A DNA stretch of 64,000 nt from Peribacillus glennii. Its GTDB lineage: Bacteria > Bacillota > Bacilli > Bacillales > DSM-1321. Below, piece after piece: positions 36,798 through 45,718 of this stretch; the stretch's first letter is position 1, and each line of letters opens with the position of its first letter. Made by a program: the position numbers and the translations under genes. Location of the stretch: positions 178,251 through 242,250 of the forward strand of contig NZ_QVTD01000001.1 in the NCBI RefSeq assembly GCF_003429105.1. Reading direction: 5' to 3'. The notes below the pieces were generated by a model. It was given only the letters and a program-made list of their open reading frames with translations, was not told where the DNA came from and ran no database searches.

Positions 36798-36983
36798 TTA
36801 AAAAGAGGTATACCCGCCAGTGATATCCCCTCCAGATGAACCAATCAGAAAAACTGAAATTATGATGCCCCATGTGTAAACAGCGTTACCAAATGTTGGT
36901 GCTATTAGCCTTGTGGCTGTCATTTCTAAACCCATTATGAAAAAACTAATGACAAACAGTTTAAAAAACACTACTCTCTTCAT
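36798..36983 (-). pseudogene. N-terminal fragment of a fused MFS/spermidine synthase-like protein
   Basis: ATG 36983 starts MKRVVFFKLFVISFFIMGLE then MTATRLIAPTFGNAVYTWG, the conserved first helices of SpeE-type proteins fused to membrane domains (E-M-x-x-x-R-x-x-A-P-x-F-G). It stops after about 61 residues. A reversed right module of the dispersed repeat (36768-36793) lies at the break. Confidence 0.65.
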
Positions 36984-37305
36984 ACAATGCTCCACTCGTA
37001 GATTTTTCAGTTCACTTGTTAAGTGAAAATTATACAGTTTCTTTTTATACAAAAAGAACGCATTAAGTGATCTTTGCTTATCCGATCATTTGTTTCGCAG
37101 TGTCAAAAATAAGAAAAACAGCTCAAGGCTGGATTCTTTAGGGGGACAATCTTAAATGAATATTACAGTGCAAGAGGCGGTTTTTTCAAAATATACACAA
37201 CGGGTACTTTTCTTGTAATATCCCATTTTTAAAAATTTTCACTATAAGATATTTTAAAACTCTGTATTAAATTATTCCCAATAACATTAATCCACCGGGG
37301 TTTTA

Positions 37306-37650
37306 TTATTCCTTAACTTCAACTTTAACAATATCCTCAAACCTAATCTTTATTATGTAATAATCCTCTGTTTGCTTTTCCAAATATATTACTTTAAGTA
37401 TCGGATCTAAACGATATACCAGCCCTTCGTAATGCCATTCATATCCATCTTCCCAAGTGGTTATCTTCACAATAAATGTGAATTCTATTGCGTAACATAT
37501 CTTACTCTCAATTTTTTCAATCTGATACTCATCAAGAATCGGTTTAGTTTGTCGATAATAATCCTTTTTCAATTCATTTAGCATCTTCAAATGTTCAGGC
37601 ATAATGAATGCTCCCTGCCATTTGATTTTCCCTCTGTCTTTTAGTCCCAT
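37306..37650 (-). CDS. YolD-like family protein, SOS-regulated
   Basis: A 114-aa protein from ATG 37650 (AAGGAGTG 7 nt upstream): MGLKDRGKIKWQGAFIMPEH is the classic YolD start (DRGxIKWxxxxMLPEH). The remainder folds as a beta-rich domain (GYEWHYEGLVYRLDPILKVI). YolD proteins are usually encoded beside UvrX/YqjW-type Y-family DNA polymerases; here the polymerase is missing and a broken DNA ligase gene lies upstream. A perfect LexA box overlaps the promoter. Confidence 0.88.
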   Translation of the reverse strand: MGLKDRGKIKWQGAFIMPEHLKMLNELKKDYYRQTKPILDEYQIEKIESKICYAIEFTFIVKITTWEDGYEWHYEGLVYRLDPILKVIYLEKQTEDYYIIKIRFEDIVKVEVKE

Positions 37651-37674
37651 AATATCACTCCTTATTTTATTATA

Positions 37675-37686
37675 GAACATTCGTTC
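37675..37686 (-). promoter_or_regulatory. LexA (DinR) box of the yolD-like gene
   Basis: GAACGAATGTTC on the minus strand is a perfect palindromic core (the same 12-mer as at 32420-32431 read from the other strand), directly followed by TATAAT as a -10 element. Confidence 0.8.
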
Positions 37687-37732
37687 TGTTTTATTCACAA
37701 AAAAAGAAAGTCCCAGTAGTGGAAACTTTTAT

Positions 37733-38506
37733 TTAACTAATATATTCAACGAAAGATGGAATCCTCAATAAACCTGCCTTTGTATAGTTTCTGAATTTAA
37801 CCCGACACTTTATTTGTGGTTCAATAAAAATGAATTTCTTGTCTTCATCCACAATGAAGTGTTGGTATTCCCGGTAGAATTGTTTCTTGGCATGAAGAGG
37901 CATAAACTCCAAAAGTCCGGCAGGCTTTAACCGATTCCCTTCTTCAATTGCCAATAGCAACCCGAATTCATCTTTCCTCAATCCGGTGATTACTGTGTCA
38001 TTATACTGGTAATTGATGAACTTTAGCCAATCCTTTGAACGTTTATTAATTTGGTACTTGGAGTCAGCTCGTTTCTGAACAATACCTTCCAATCCATTCT
38101 GCTTCACTAATTCAAAATAGGCTGCCCCATTTCCATGAACCCATTGTACCTCAGCGATATGATTATCGTTTTCGATTAAGGATTGAAGCAGTGCTTTTCT
38201 TTCCAGCAAAGGAATATGTGTCACCTTCTTTCCTTCATGGTAAATCACATCAAATACACAATATTGAATATTATGTCCTGACTTCTTTGATAGGAATCTC
38301 TGCATCATAGCTTGAAAATCCGGCTTACCTTCTGTATCAGAAACGATAATCTCTCCATCCAAGATCGTGCCATCTGGGATATCCACTTTCTGCAATTCTG
38401 GGAACTTGGCTGTAACTTCATTGTTGTGCCGTGTATATAGCTTTACTTGATTATTAAACTTGGAAAGCATTAGTCGTATTCCGTTCAACTTTATGAGACA
38501 TTCTTT
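37733..38506 (-). pseudogene. ATP-dependent DNA ligase (LigD/LigC-like), 5'-truncated
   Basis: About 257 codons of an ATP-dependent DNA ligase: motif I remnant IKLNGIRLML (KxDG-type with Asn for Asp), DGTILDGEIIV (motif III region), YCVFDVIYHEGKK, GLEGIVQKRADSKY (motif IV), DWLKF (motif V) and a C-terminal OB-like part. The 30-40 residues before motif I are missing. The frame is joined in phase to an unrelated acetyltransferase fragment through a TGA, so the gene is a rearrangement product. Confidence 0.8.
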
Positions 38507-38779
38507 TCAACAGATTGCCCTCACACCTTGAAAAACCAACAATCCTTCCATCTGTCTCGCAAACTGAAAAAGATTATGAACAGCTTTTGTATCTTCTTTG
38601 ATTAGTTGTTTAAAACCAAATTCATCTATGTATGCTTCACCTTTTTCTCTATCCATATTTTCTGTTTCGCCATCAATTTGCAATCTTACTTCAGACAAGT
38701 TTTTCGCATCATTTTCGTTTGCTGACCTTATGATATAACGTAAATCGTGAACGTGAAATTCCTTTTCATTAACTCTCAT
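38507..38779 (-). pseudogene. N-terminal fragment of a GNAT acetyltransferase
   Basis: Residues RYIIRSANENDAKNLSEVRL are the beta1-alpha1 start of a GNAT enzyme (IRxAxExDAxxLxxL). The catalytic acetyl-CoA loop is absent. After about 90 codons the frame ends at a TGA and runs in phase into the ligase fragment downstream. Confidence 0.65.
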
Positions 38780-38867
38780 TACAAACTCCTTCTTTCACTT
38801 ATCTTCTTAAACAAACCTGCCCCTTTAGTTCAGTAAGAAAAGAGCCACTTCAATGGCCCGGCATAAT

Positions 38868-39074
38868 TTAGGAATTATTCTTATTCATCTTATCTAAGGA
38901 GAAAAATAGTATAGAATTAAAAGCAAACAATACGGTTAAACCAATATTGAATCCTTGAAAGCTTCCTAAAATCCCCACTGTAAGAAAAGAAATTCCTGCT
39001 ATAGCAAAACAAATTGCAGCAAATCTATAAAGTTTGTCATTATTAATTGGTATCAATCTCCTCATCGTTTTCAT
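38868..39074 (-). CDS. Small membrane protein, 68 aa
   Basis: Two membrane helices (FAAICFAIAGISFLTVGILG and IGLTVLFAFNSILFFSL) in a 68-aa protein with a positively charged start (MKTMRRLIPINNDKLYR). Only a weak GGAA precedes ATG 39074; ATG 39065 is an alternative. It is flanked on both sides by copies of the dispersed repeat. Family unknown. Confidence 0.55.
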   Translation of the reverse strand: MKTMRRLIPINNDKLYRFAAICFAIAGISFLTVGILGSFQGFNIGLTVLFAFNSILFFSLDKMNKNNS

Positions 39075-39312
39075 GGAAATTCCATATTATTCTAATTATT
39101 TGCATTGTAACATAAAATACTTGCAACTGAACTAACCTGCCCGTACGTTCAATAAGAAAAGCAGCCATAAATGAAAGATGGTCCGCAACCCTCTCCCCTG
39201 TTAGCTTAACAGAGTTGAGGAATATAGACTTACTACAGATTAGATTCAGCATTATTTCACTCCGGTACTCTGATAATGGTATTATAGCCTTTCTGAAAAA
39301 GATTTTTTAAAA

Positions 39313-39340
39313 TGAAACCAAACTAGTGGCTAAAAACGAC
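39313..39340 (+). promoter_or_regulatory. Candidate ECF sigma-type promoter
   Basis: TGAAAC, 18 nt, CGAC. It resembles ECF promoters (TGAAAC ... CGTC) with a slightly long spacer and precedes an ECF-like sigma gene by 38 nt, consistent with autoregulation. Confidence 0.4.
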
Positions 39341-39377
39341 TTATTACTAGAAACAAAGAAAATGGAGGTACCCCATT

Positions 39378-39956
39378 TTGAAAAATGATATCAATTTGAT
39401 GAACCGCATCCGCTTAGGGGATGAGAAGGCATTCAGCCAACTGGTTGAGGAATTTTTAGCATCTGCCTATAAAACTGCCTATTTGGTTCTACGGTCGAAA
39501 GAAATGGCAGAGGATGCCGTTCAAACTGCATTGGAAGACTGCTATATAAGTATTATGCGAAATAAAGAGATACGAAATTTTAAAGCTTGGTTTTATCGTC
39601 TTGTTTATCTTCGATCCATCGATCTCTATCGAAAAAACTCCCGGCAACAAGCGGGCAATATTGACGAAAATCCCGAAGCACTGGCGGCACTCAATTCTGC
39701 CTCCGCACAGCAGCAAGCCATCCAAAACGAGAATACTAAGGAGATGCTCGGTATGATTACCAGTTTAAATGAGGAGCAAAGTGTGCCGATGCTGCTTTAC
39801 TATTATGAGGGGTTTTCGGTAAAGGAGATCAGTCTTATCCTAAATGAGAATCCAAACACAATTAAAACCCGACTTAGCCGTGGCAGGAAAAAGCTTGCCG
39901 AAATGATGCAAAAAAACAACGAATATCCCTTGGAGGTAAAAACCTATGGTGTCTAA
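39378..39956 (+). CDS. Sigma-70 family (ECF-type) RNA polymerase sigma factor
   Basis: A 192-aa sigma factor; TTG 39378 has GGAGGT at 8 nt. Region 2 reads FSQLVEEFLASAYKTAYLVL and MAEDAVQTALEDCYISI; region 4 reads YYEGFSVKEISLILNENPNTIKTRLSRGRKKLAE, a clear helix-turn-helix. The stop overlaps the start of the DUF4030 membrane protein gene by 11 nt, the usual coupling of an ECF sigma with its anti-sigma factor. Confidence 0.9.
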   Translation: MKNDINLMNRIRLGDEKAFSQLVEEFLASAYKTAYLVLRSKEMAEDAVQTALEDCYISIMRNKEIRNFKAWFYRLVYLRSIDLYRKNSRQQAGNIDENPEALAALNSASAQQQAIQNENTKEMLGMITSLNEEQSVPMLLYYYEGFSVKEISLILNENPNTIKTRLSRGRKKLAEMMQKNNEYPLEVKTYGV

Positions 39957-41070
39957 TAAAGAGAATATGCACAGGCACACCAATCTGGATCAGCTTCAGG
40001 TCCCAGTTTCTCTTGAAAACTTTACGAAAAAGCTGCCTCAACGTTATCAAAATGGTGAGTTTGATGACAGCCGCATCAATCAGGTTGACAGAGAATGGGG
40101 AGAGTATGAAAAAAGAACGAGGAAACAATGGAGTGCAGTGAAAAAATCAGCTGCAACCGTGTTGGCTGCCTCAGCCTGTTTTCTATTATTCATTGGTTCC
40201 GGCTTTGTATCGCCAACGATGGCCAAAATGGTCTCAAAGATTCCCCCGCTGAGTACTATTTATGATCGCTTTGATACACCAGTACAGCAGATTGAAAAGA
40301 ACCTTAAAAAAGAAGGATTCCCGGTTAAACAAGTGGTCGAACATGTAGGTGGCAGCAAGGAAGGTGTTTATATTTTTCTTGATACTTCAAAAGAACAGGT
40401 AGAGGAAATGAAAGAAGGCGTTGAAAAAACTGCTTTCAACATAATTAACAGTAACCAATATAAGGGTACAATTTATGAAGATTATTATGTGGAGGTAAAA
40501 CAACATAAAGAGCCTTCGCAGGAATGGAAAGAAGAAGATGCCCGTAATCAAAAGGAATGGGATGAACTAGCACAAATAGTTGAGCCGATCCTGAAATTTC
40601 ACGATTACAAGCAATCATGGGGAGGCGGACAGAACACGGTTCATCTCGAATTCCCCAATACAGAAAGCCCCGAAAAAATTGCTGAAATTGAAAAAAACAT
40701 AACCGATGCTTTGAAAGCAGCCGGCAAGGACAACGTAAAGATAGAACGTCGTATTTTTAACTTGGCAAAGGAACAGCAGTACCAGCGGTGGGGAAATGCA
40801 ATTTCCGGTATAGCGGGCGAATTAAAAATGTACAAAAAATACAAAGTTTCTAGTGTCGGCTATAAGAGTCTAAAGGGAGAGATGATGCAAATCCACATTG
40901 GCATTAAACTCCCAAGTACCGACCCGAAAGCAGCAGTGCTGGCAGCTGACCTTCGAACCATGATTGAAGAGTTTATCCATACTGACGAGATCTGGAACCA
41001 AGTAAAGCAAGACGATGGCCATTATGAAATCATCATTAAGGGTAAGGATAAAAAAATCATTACTGAATAA
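39946..41070 (+). CDS. DUF4030 membrane protein, probable anti-sigma factor
   Basis: A 374-aa protein with a cytoplasmic N-terminal 65 residues, one membrane helix (SAATVLAASACFLLFIGSGF) and an extracytoplasmic C-terminal region with two similar DUF4030-like units (GGSKEGVYIFLDTSKEQVEE; GGQNTVHLEFPNTESPEKIA). Topology and overlap with the sigma gene indicate that it holds the sigma factor at the membrane and senses an envelope signal. Regulated intramembrane proteolysis is possible but not shown. Confidence 0.82.
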   Translation: MVSNKENMHRHTNLDQLQVPVSLENFTKKLPQRYQNGEFDDSRINQVDREWGEYEKRTRKQWSAVKKSAATVLAASACFLLFIGSGFVSPTMAKMVSKIPPLSTIYDRFDTPVQQIEKNLKKEGFPVKQVVEHVGGSKEGVYIFLDTSKEQVEEMKEGVEKTAFNIINSNQYKGTIYEDYYVEVKQHKEPSQEWKEEDARNQKEWDELAQIVEPILKFHDYKQSWGGGQNTVHLEFPNTESPEKIAEIEKNITDALKAAGKDNVKIERRIFNLAKEQQYQRWGNAISGIAGELKMYKKYKVSSVGYKSLKGEMMQIHIGIKLPSTDPKAAVLAADLRTMIEEFIHTDEIWNQVKQDDGHYEIIIKGKDKKIITE

Positions 41071-41085
41071 ACGGAAAAAATTAGG

Positions 41086-41112
41086 GACCAATTCTTTGAG
41101 TTGGTCTTTTTC
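41086..41112 (+). terminator. Rho-independent terminator
   Basis: GACCAA / TTGGTC stem with a 9-nt loop and six T residues, 16 nt after the DUF4030 gene. A copy of the repeat right module follows at 41138-41175. Confidence 0.8.
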
Positions 41113-41258
41113 TGTTGCATTCCAATCTTTGACTCTTGCACCCGTTACTTTAAGTACACTATTTCACAATCTACTCTAAGAAGTTTAATAAAAACATGCC
41201 TAATATTCTTTGCTATAATTAAACACAGATAATTGTGGTAGGACTGAGGTGAATCAAA

Positions 41259-41318
41259 ATGTTTTGGGCTCCATTATTTGAAAATGATGTACCACCAGTA
41301 GCACTCTTCTGCTCTTAA
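41259..41318 (+). CDS. Possible 19-aa leader peptide upstream of the EamA transporter
   Basis: GAGGTG, 7 nt, then ATG FWAPLFENDVPPVALFCS and a stop. It has a better ribosome binding site than many genes here and lies 72 nt upstream of a transporter gene. It could act in translation-coupled induction, as for leader peptides of drug-resistance genes (inference). The spacer contains GC-rich segments that could pair. Confidence 0.4.
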   Translation: MFWAPLFENDVPPVALFCS

Positions 41319-41390
41319 TGGCGTGAAGGTGACTACATCTCTCCGTTAGGGGCATTCTCGACCTAAACAAAATACGGAGGGTACAAAAAA

Positions 41391-42266
41391 GTGAAAAACA
41401 CCTTATTGGGTTCTTTATATTTAATTTTAGCTTCAAGTATTTGGGGCGGCATGTACGTTGTTGTTAAAGTTGTAGTATCGGTCATACCTCCACTGGAACT
41501 TGTGTGGATGCGTTATTTAGTGGCGATTGTCTCACTTCTCGTAATAGGCTTTATAACAAGACAAAAATGGCGAATTGAAAAACGTTATGTCTTAATAATC
41601 ATAGCCATAGGAATTATAGGTAATGCCATTTCAATTGTTGCTCAGGAAACTGGTACTATGCTATCCACAGCACAAATGGGAGCCATTATAACTTCTTCAA
41701 CACCAACATTTATGGTTATTTTTGCTCGCCTAATCCTTAAAGAACGGATGACCTTAAAAAAGGGAATCTCAGTTTGTTTAGCGACAATTGGAGTGCTTCT
41801 CATTGTTGGTATTAGTGATGTGAATATGTCCAGTACACTTGGAGGTATTGCCCTACTTATTGCAGCTTTAACTTGGGCACTCATGTCTGTACTTGTAAAG
41901 CTTTTGCCGAGTGATTATTCACAAATTGTGGTAACGACCTATTCCATCTCGGTAGCATTAGTCGTGGTGACTCCTTTTGTATTGCCACGCTTGCACGAAA
42001 TTAATATCTCTCAACTGACCCACCCGACCATTTGGGGAGGAATATTGTATTTGGGTATTGTCTCAACAGCAGGTGGATTTCTATTATGGAATCGTGGATT
42101 ACAAATGCTTAACGCCTCAAGTGGAGGAATATTTTTCTTTTTTCAACCTATGGTTGGAACAATACTTGGATGGCTTATTCTGGGAGAGACCATAGGTATA
42201 ACATTTTGGATAGGCTCTATTCTAATTCTCACAGGTGTTTTATTCGTTATCATAGAGAAAAAATAG
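41391..42266 (+). CDS. EamA family (DMT superfamily) transporter
   Basis: A 291-aa protein with ten membrane helices in two EamA repeats: SIWGGMYVVVKVVVSVIPPL (repeat 1 start), AIITSSTPTFMVIFARLILKER (end of repeat 1) and GGIALLIAALTWALMSVLVK (repeat 2 start). It exports or imports small metabolites; the substrate cannot be told. GTG 41391 follows GGAGGG. A terminator follows within 6 nt. Confidence 0.92.
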   Translation: MKNTLLGSLYLILASSIWGGMYVVVKVVVSVIPPLELVWMRYLVAIVSLLVIGFITRQKWRIEKRYVLIIIAIGIIGNAISIVAQETGTMLSTAQMGAIITSSTPTFMVIFARLILKERMTLKKGISVCLATIGVLLIVGISDVNMSSTLGGIALLIAALTWALMSVLVKLLPSDYSQIVVTTYSISVALVVVTPFVLPRLHEINISQLTHPTIWGGILYLGIVSTAGGFLLWNRGLQMLNASSGGIFFFFQPMVGTILGWLILGETIGITFWIGSILILTGVLFVIIEKK

Positions 42267-42271
42267 TATTA

Positions 42272-42302
42272 AAAACCCCTTCACTGTATTTGAAGGGGTT
42301 TT
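42272..42302 (+). terminator. Rho-independent terminator
   Basis: AAAACCCCTTCA / TGAAGGGGTTTT, nearly perfect, directly after the EamA gene. Confidence 0.9.
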
Positions 42303-42543
42303 GATTCATTTTTCCTAAAAAAAGTTCTCTGTTCTCTTGAGCTGACCTGCCCCATTAGCACAATAGAAAAAGCCGTTTCATGAAGGCTCTTACTCCAGAG
42401 AACGAACCTGTAGTGAAAAAGGATAACAATATAACGGAATATATTTGATATCCTATTCAAACACTTACGAAACTATCCTTTATCACCAAATCATGTACTG
42501 CCTGCTGTAAAGTACCAAAAATATGTATTAGAGATAAATCGGC

Positions 42544-43234
42544 TCAGAGCTGAACAACACTTTGGACAATTTCGGGTCTTATTCCTGTTACAATAGAACG
42601 AACACCAAGCAAACCAAGTATTGCACTAGTTTCAAACAGACATTGGATTACCATTGCATCAAGTTCATAGATGCCTGAAAAATCGCTAATTAAAGTATGG
42701 ACATTCTGTTCCTGTACTTTTAAAGGCACATGTTTTAAAATATAATTCGCTCTTTCAGAATTAATAGAACCTACTAGGGTAACACAGCGACCCCTTCCAA
42801 TATAGGGACGACTGGAGCTGATAGTGTGTTAATTTCTTTGGACACTTTTTCGAGTGTTCTTTCGATTTCTTTACGCTCTGTTATATCCCTGACGACAGAT
42901 TGAATCGCTTTTTTATCCTCATACAAAACAGGAGTACAACTTGTTTCTACATCAACTAGTGAACTATCAAACCGTCTTAATTGTTTTTCGATAATTCCAG
43001 TTGGTTTATTTTCATCAAGGATCGATTTTGCGTGCCTTTCTGTCAGCTCTCTATACTCCTCGGGTACGATATCGAATACAGATTACCGATAGCTTCCTCA
43101 CTGGAAGCAGCCCGTAAAAAGTCTACTCCTGCAGGGTTTATATACTTAAATTTCCCATCTTGTTGAATAATAATTGCCTCCGTGGACGATTCAACGATTT
43201 GACGATACAATTTTTCATCCGTATTATTTCCCAC
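42544..43234 (-). pseudogene. PAS-STAS (RsbR-like) regulator with two frameshifts
   Basis: The start GTG 43234 (AAGGA at 6 nt) gives NNTDEKLYRQIVESSTEAII, a PAS domain (GKFKYINPAGVDFLRA). The frame breaks near 43085, where DIVPEEYRELT continues in another frame. A second PAS part (RDITERKEIERTLEKV) and the linker LSAPVVPILEGVAVLP follow, with a one-base loss at CCCTAG near 42795. Then LVGSINSERA and the STAS domain (HTLISDFSGIYELDAMVIQC). Correcting two bases gives about 230 aa resembling stressosome-associated RsbR paralogues. Confidence 0.75.
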
Positions 43235-43351
43235 GAAAAATCCTTCACTCCTTACCAAAAACTATAAGTTTCAACTAAGAACATTAAACAATAAGTGAAT
43301 AATTATTGTATTTGTCTCCCTTATCTGTGCTTATTAGTTGAAAAATCCGTC

Positions 43352-43405
43352 TTCAACTAACCTGCCCGTTACTTTAAGTACATTTTTTCACAATCTCTTC
43401 TAAAA
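43352..43405 (+). repeat. Collapsed copy of the dispersed repeat
   Basis: AACTAACCTGCCCGTTACTT then TAAGTACATTTTTTCACAAT: the left module runs directly into the right module at the shared CCCGTTA, lacking the variable middle. Confidence 0.65.
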
Positions 43406-43592
43406 TGTAACATAGATATCCAATATTTCTTTTATAGGTGTTGTTCCACAATCTGGCCCTAAAATGAAATAAGCGCTGATCCTTGTTTTAGGAAAGCGCC
43501 CTTTAGTTGAATAAAACTTCTGTAATTATTCCTTATTTTAATTTTTAAAATGGCTTATCAAGGTTCGATAAGCCACTTTTATACATATTGTA

Positions 43593-44102
43593 TTATTTTG
43601 ATAATGCGGTTTTTATATGAGCTAAGTGATGCTCTTCGTGCCAAGCTAATTTTGCAACTTTTGTTGCAACTGTTATTATACCGTTTATCTGGTGAGTAAA
43701 AGCTCGATTTAATTGCTCTTCAGTTAAACTATGTCCTAAAGATACAATGCGCTCATTTATACCTTCTAACATTATAATAGAACTTTCTACAGGAAGCTTT
43801 GTATCCGGTTGAATAGCCCACTTTTCTTCATTAAAAGCTGGTACTGTTGGATTCTCATCTGTTAAAGCCAGCTTCAAACGTTGATACATGTTCAACTGAG
43901 AATCTGCAATGTGATGAACAAGTTGACGAACTGTCCAGCTACCTTCACGGTAAGTTCTGCTTAATTCCTCATCACTTAATGAGTCGACAGTTTCTCTTAA
44001 TCGAATCGTGTAAGTTTCGATTTCCTTTAGCCATTCATGAATATTTTCTAATGTTACTTTTTCAGGAACTTGTAGTTTCCCAATTGGGTATCTTACATCC
44101 AT
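43593..44102 (-). CDS. bstA: DinB/YfiT family, bacillithiol transferase (BstA-like)
   Basis: A 169-aa four-helix-bundle metal enzyme. It starts MDVRYPIGKLQVPEKVT and contains WTVRQLVHHIADSQ (His63/64) and AWHEEHHLAHI (His155, His159), the three-histidine site of YfiT/BstA. BstA conjugates bacillithiol to electrophiles in Bacillaceae. Full length, single-gene unit with repeats on its downstream side. Confidence 0.9.
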   Translation of the reverse strand: MDVRYPIGKLQVPEKVTLENIHEWLKEIETYTIRLRETVDSLSDEELSRTYREGSWTVRQLVHHIADSQLNMYQRLKLALTDENPTVPAFNEEKWAIQPDTKLPVESSIIMLEGINERIVSLGHSLTEEQLNRAFTHQINGIITVATKVAKLAWHEEHHLAHIKTALSK

Positions 44103-44710
44103 TTTCAGTCCCCTTTTCCCTATTCGTTATTTCTTTTACTTATTTATTATTACATAATGATTGTGTACGAATCACTCCATAAATCTGTTCAAAATGATTT
44201 AAATCATGATCCGCAAAATTCTTCATATATTCATATCCTAAAGATATTGTTCCATACTATTATGTATTTCGGTATTAACGTTTAAAAACCCTGTCTTTTT
44301 CTATATCTTTTCTAGCCCTCTTTATTAATAACTATTTCCATTCTCTGTTTTACCACTACCTTATGATATGGTTCACCGAAATTAATATAACCCTGTTTAT
44401 AATATAGGGACAATCCATTGTTCAACAATCTCGCCCGTTTGCGGAAGACTGAACTTATTGAAAATCAATCTAATTTTGATTCCAAAAAAATATGTTTTTT
44501 TATCTTTGATCATCTAGAAGGTATGAAGTGGTAAACAGTCTGTCATTCATTGGTACACTTTTTGTCATTCATTGGTAAAAACCATGTCAAGGATGGTACA
44601 TTTCATTGGCTGTAATCAGCCTTAATTTTATTAATCTACTTAAACCAAACCAAAGAATATCACTCATGAAATAAAAAGTTAACTAGAAATTAAAATCATC
44701 TAAAATACTT
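44103..44710. other. AT-rich intergenic region
   Basis: About 600 bases without a supported gene. A short imperfect tandem (GTCATTCATTGGTA, twice at 44542-44577) is the only structure noticed. Confidence 0.4.
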
Positions 44711-44932
44711 TTGTTCTTTTCTTGTCCTGTATTAGATGCAAGCTCTGATAAAGACACTCCACTTATTAATATAATTTCAACTGGTAAAACAAGAACATCA
44801 GTGGTGGATGAATTCTTTTTAAAGACTTTTAACGACCCAGCTGATGGCTACAAAAAATTTGACGAATATAGTGCGGAAAGAGTTCACGCAAATGAAAAGG
44901 TTATTCCTCAAGGCTCCCCCTCCCCCTCTTAA
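44711..44932 (+). pseudogene. Possible C-terminal gene remnant
   Basis: The frame reads DKDTPLINIISTGKTRTSVV then FFLKTFNDPADGYKKFDEYS and ends with a PSPS tail. The composition is protein-like, but there is no ribosome binding site or upstream coding sequence. Confidence 0.3.
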
Positions 44933-45005
44933 CTAAAAATTGTATTGATTACCATAATTTTATATTATTTATAAATTTTATCCAAGAATTACGTCTTTTT
45001 GGACA

Positions 45006-45032
45006 AAAATAAAAACACCTTATTAACTTGGT
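45006..45032 (-). terminator. Rho-independent terminator (minus strand)
   Basis: ACACC / GGTGT with a 10-nt loop and TTTTATTTTT on the minus strand, downstream of the PgpA-like gene. Confidence 0.65.
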
Positions 45033-45080
45033 GTCATCAAGATAGTTCTATTGTTAATCCCTACATATGCATTAATATCC

Positions 45081-45539
45081 CTACATTAATATATAAACCA
45101 TATCATCTAGAAATGTGTGGACCTTGTCCGATTTTTTTGTATCGAGATCCCTGATGATCCCGATCTTATATTTATCGAGGTGTCCGAATGTTGTGACGGC
45201 AATGCTTCCATATCCTAACACGGCCCCGAACGCAATCGTTTCATCGACACCGAACAACCCTTCATCTGATTCAACAATACTTTGAAGAGGCTCGGATAGT
45301 TTCTTTTGTTCCGCCAGCCTGTCTAATTCCACCCCGACTAGAATGGCATGCTGGATTTCCCTTTTCACCAGGACCTTTTCTACACTGACTATGCAATCAT
45401 CCAATGTGAGTCCCTCGTTATATGGAAATTGCATTTCATAAACGATTTCCGCAATCGATTCAATACTGACGCCCCTGTCTTCCAAAGCATGCTTTGCTGC
45501 CTTTGTAACTTCCCTGCTGTGAACTCGGTTATGTGACAT
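45081..45539 (-). CDS. Phosphatidylglycerophosphatase A family protein
   Basis: A 152-aa protein resembling YutG-type soluble PgpA relatives of Bacillus: HALEDRGVSIESIAEIVYEM, GLTLDDCIVSVEKVLVKRE, the acidic DEGLFGVDETIAFGAVLGYG and GHLDKYKIGIIRDLD. No membrane helices. Probably dephosphorylates phosphatidylglycerol phosphate or another phosphate ester; activity unproven for this subgroup. Confidence 0.82.
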   Translation of the reverse strand: MSHNRVHSREVTKAAKHALEDRGVSIESIAEIVYEMQFPYNEGLTLDDCIVSVEKVLVKREIQHAILVGVELDRLAEQKKLSEPLQSIVESDEGLFGVDETIAFGAVLGYGSIAVTTFGHLDKYKIGIIRDLDTKKSDKVHTFLDDMVYILM

Positions 45540-45718
45540 TTCTACAACTCCTTTAGAAGAAACTACCTGTGTTCTTCCATATTATAACACGGCTCTTCCT
45601 TCGCACCTTCCAAAAAAACAGTCTTTTTTCAAAATTCAAAATCCAAGGACAAGAAAAACAGTCCTTAGTATGCTAGAATAAGCGGGTAAACCGATATTTT
45701 GATAGTTGAGGTGGTTCG

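Noticed and set aside
38507..38509. TGA between GNAT and ligase fragments as a selenocysteine codon
   Set aside because: Neither family has a catalytic cysteine there, both flanking pieces are truncated, and there is no hairpin with a G-containing loop at a suitable distance that I can see.
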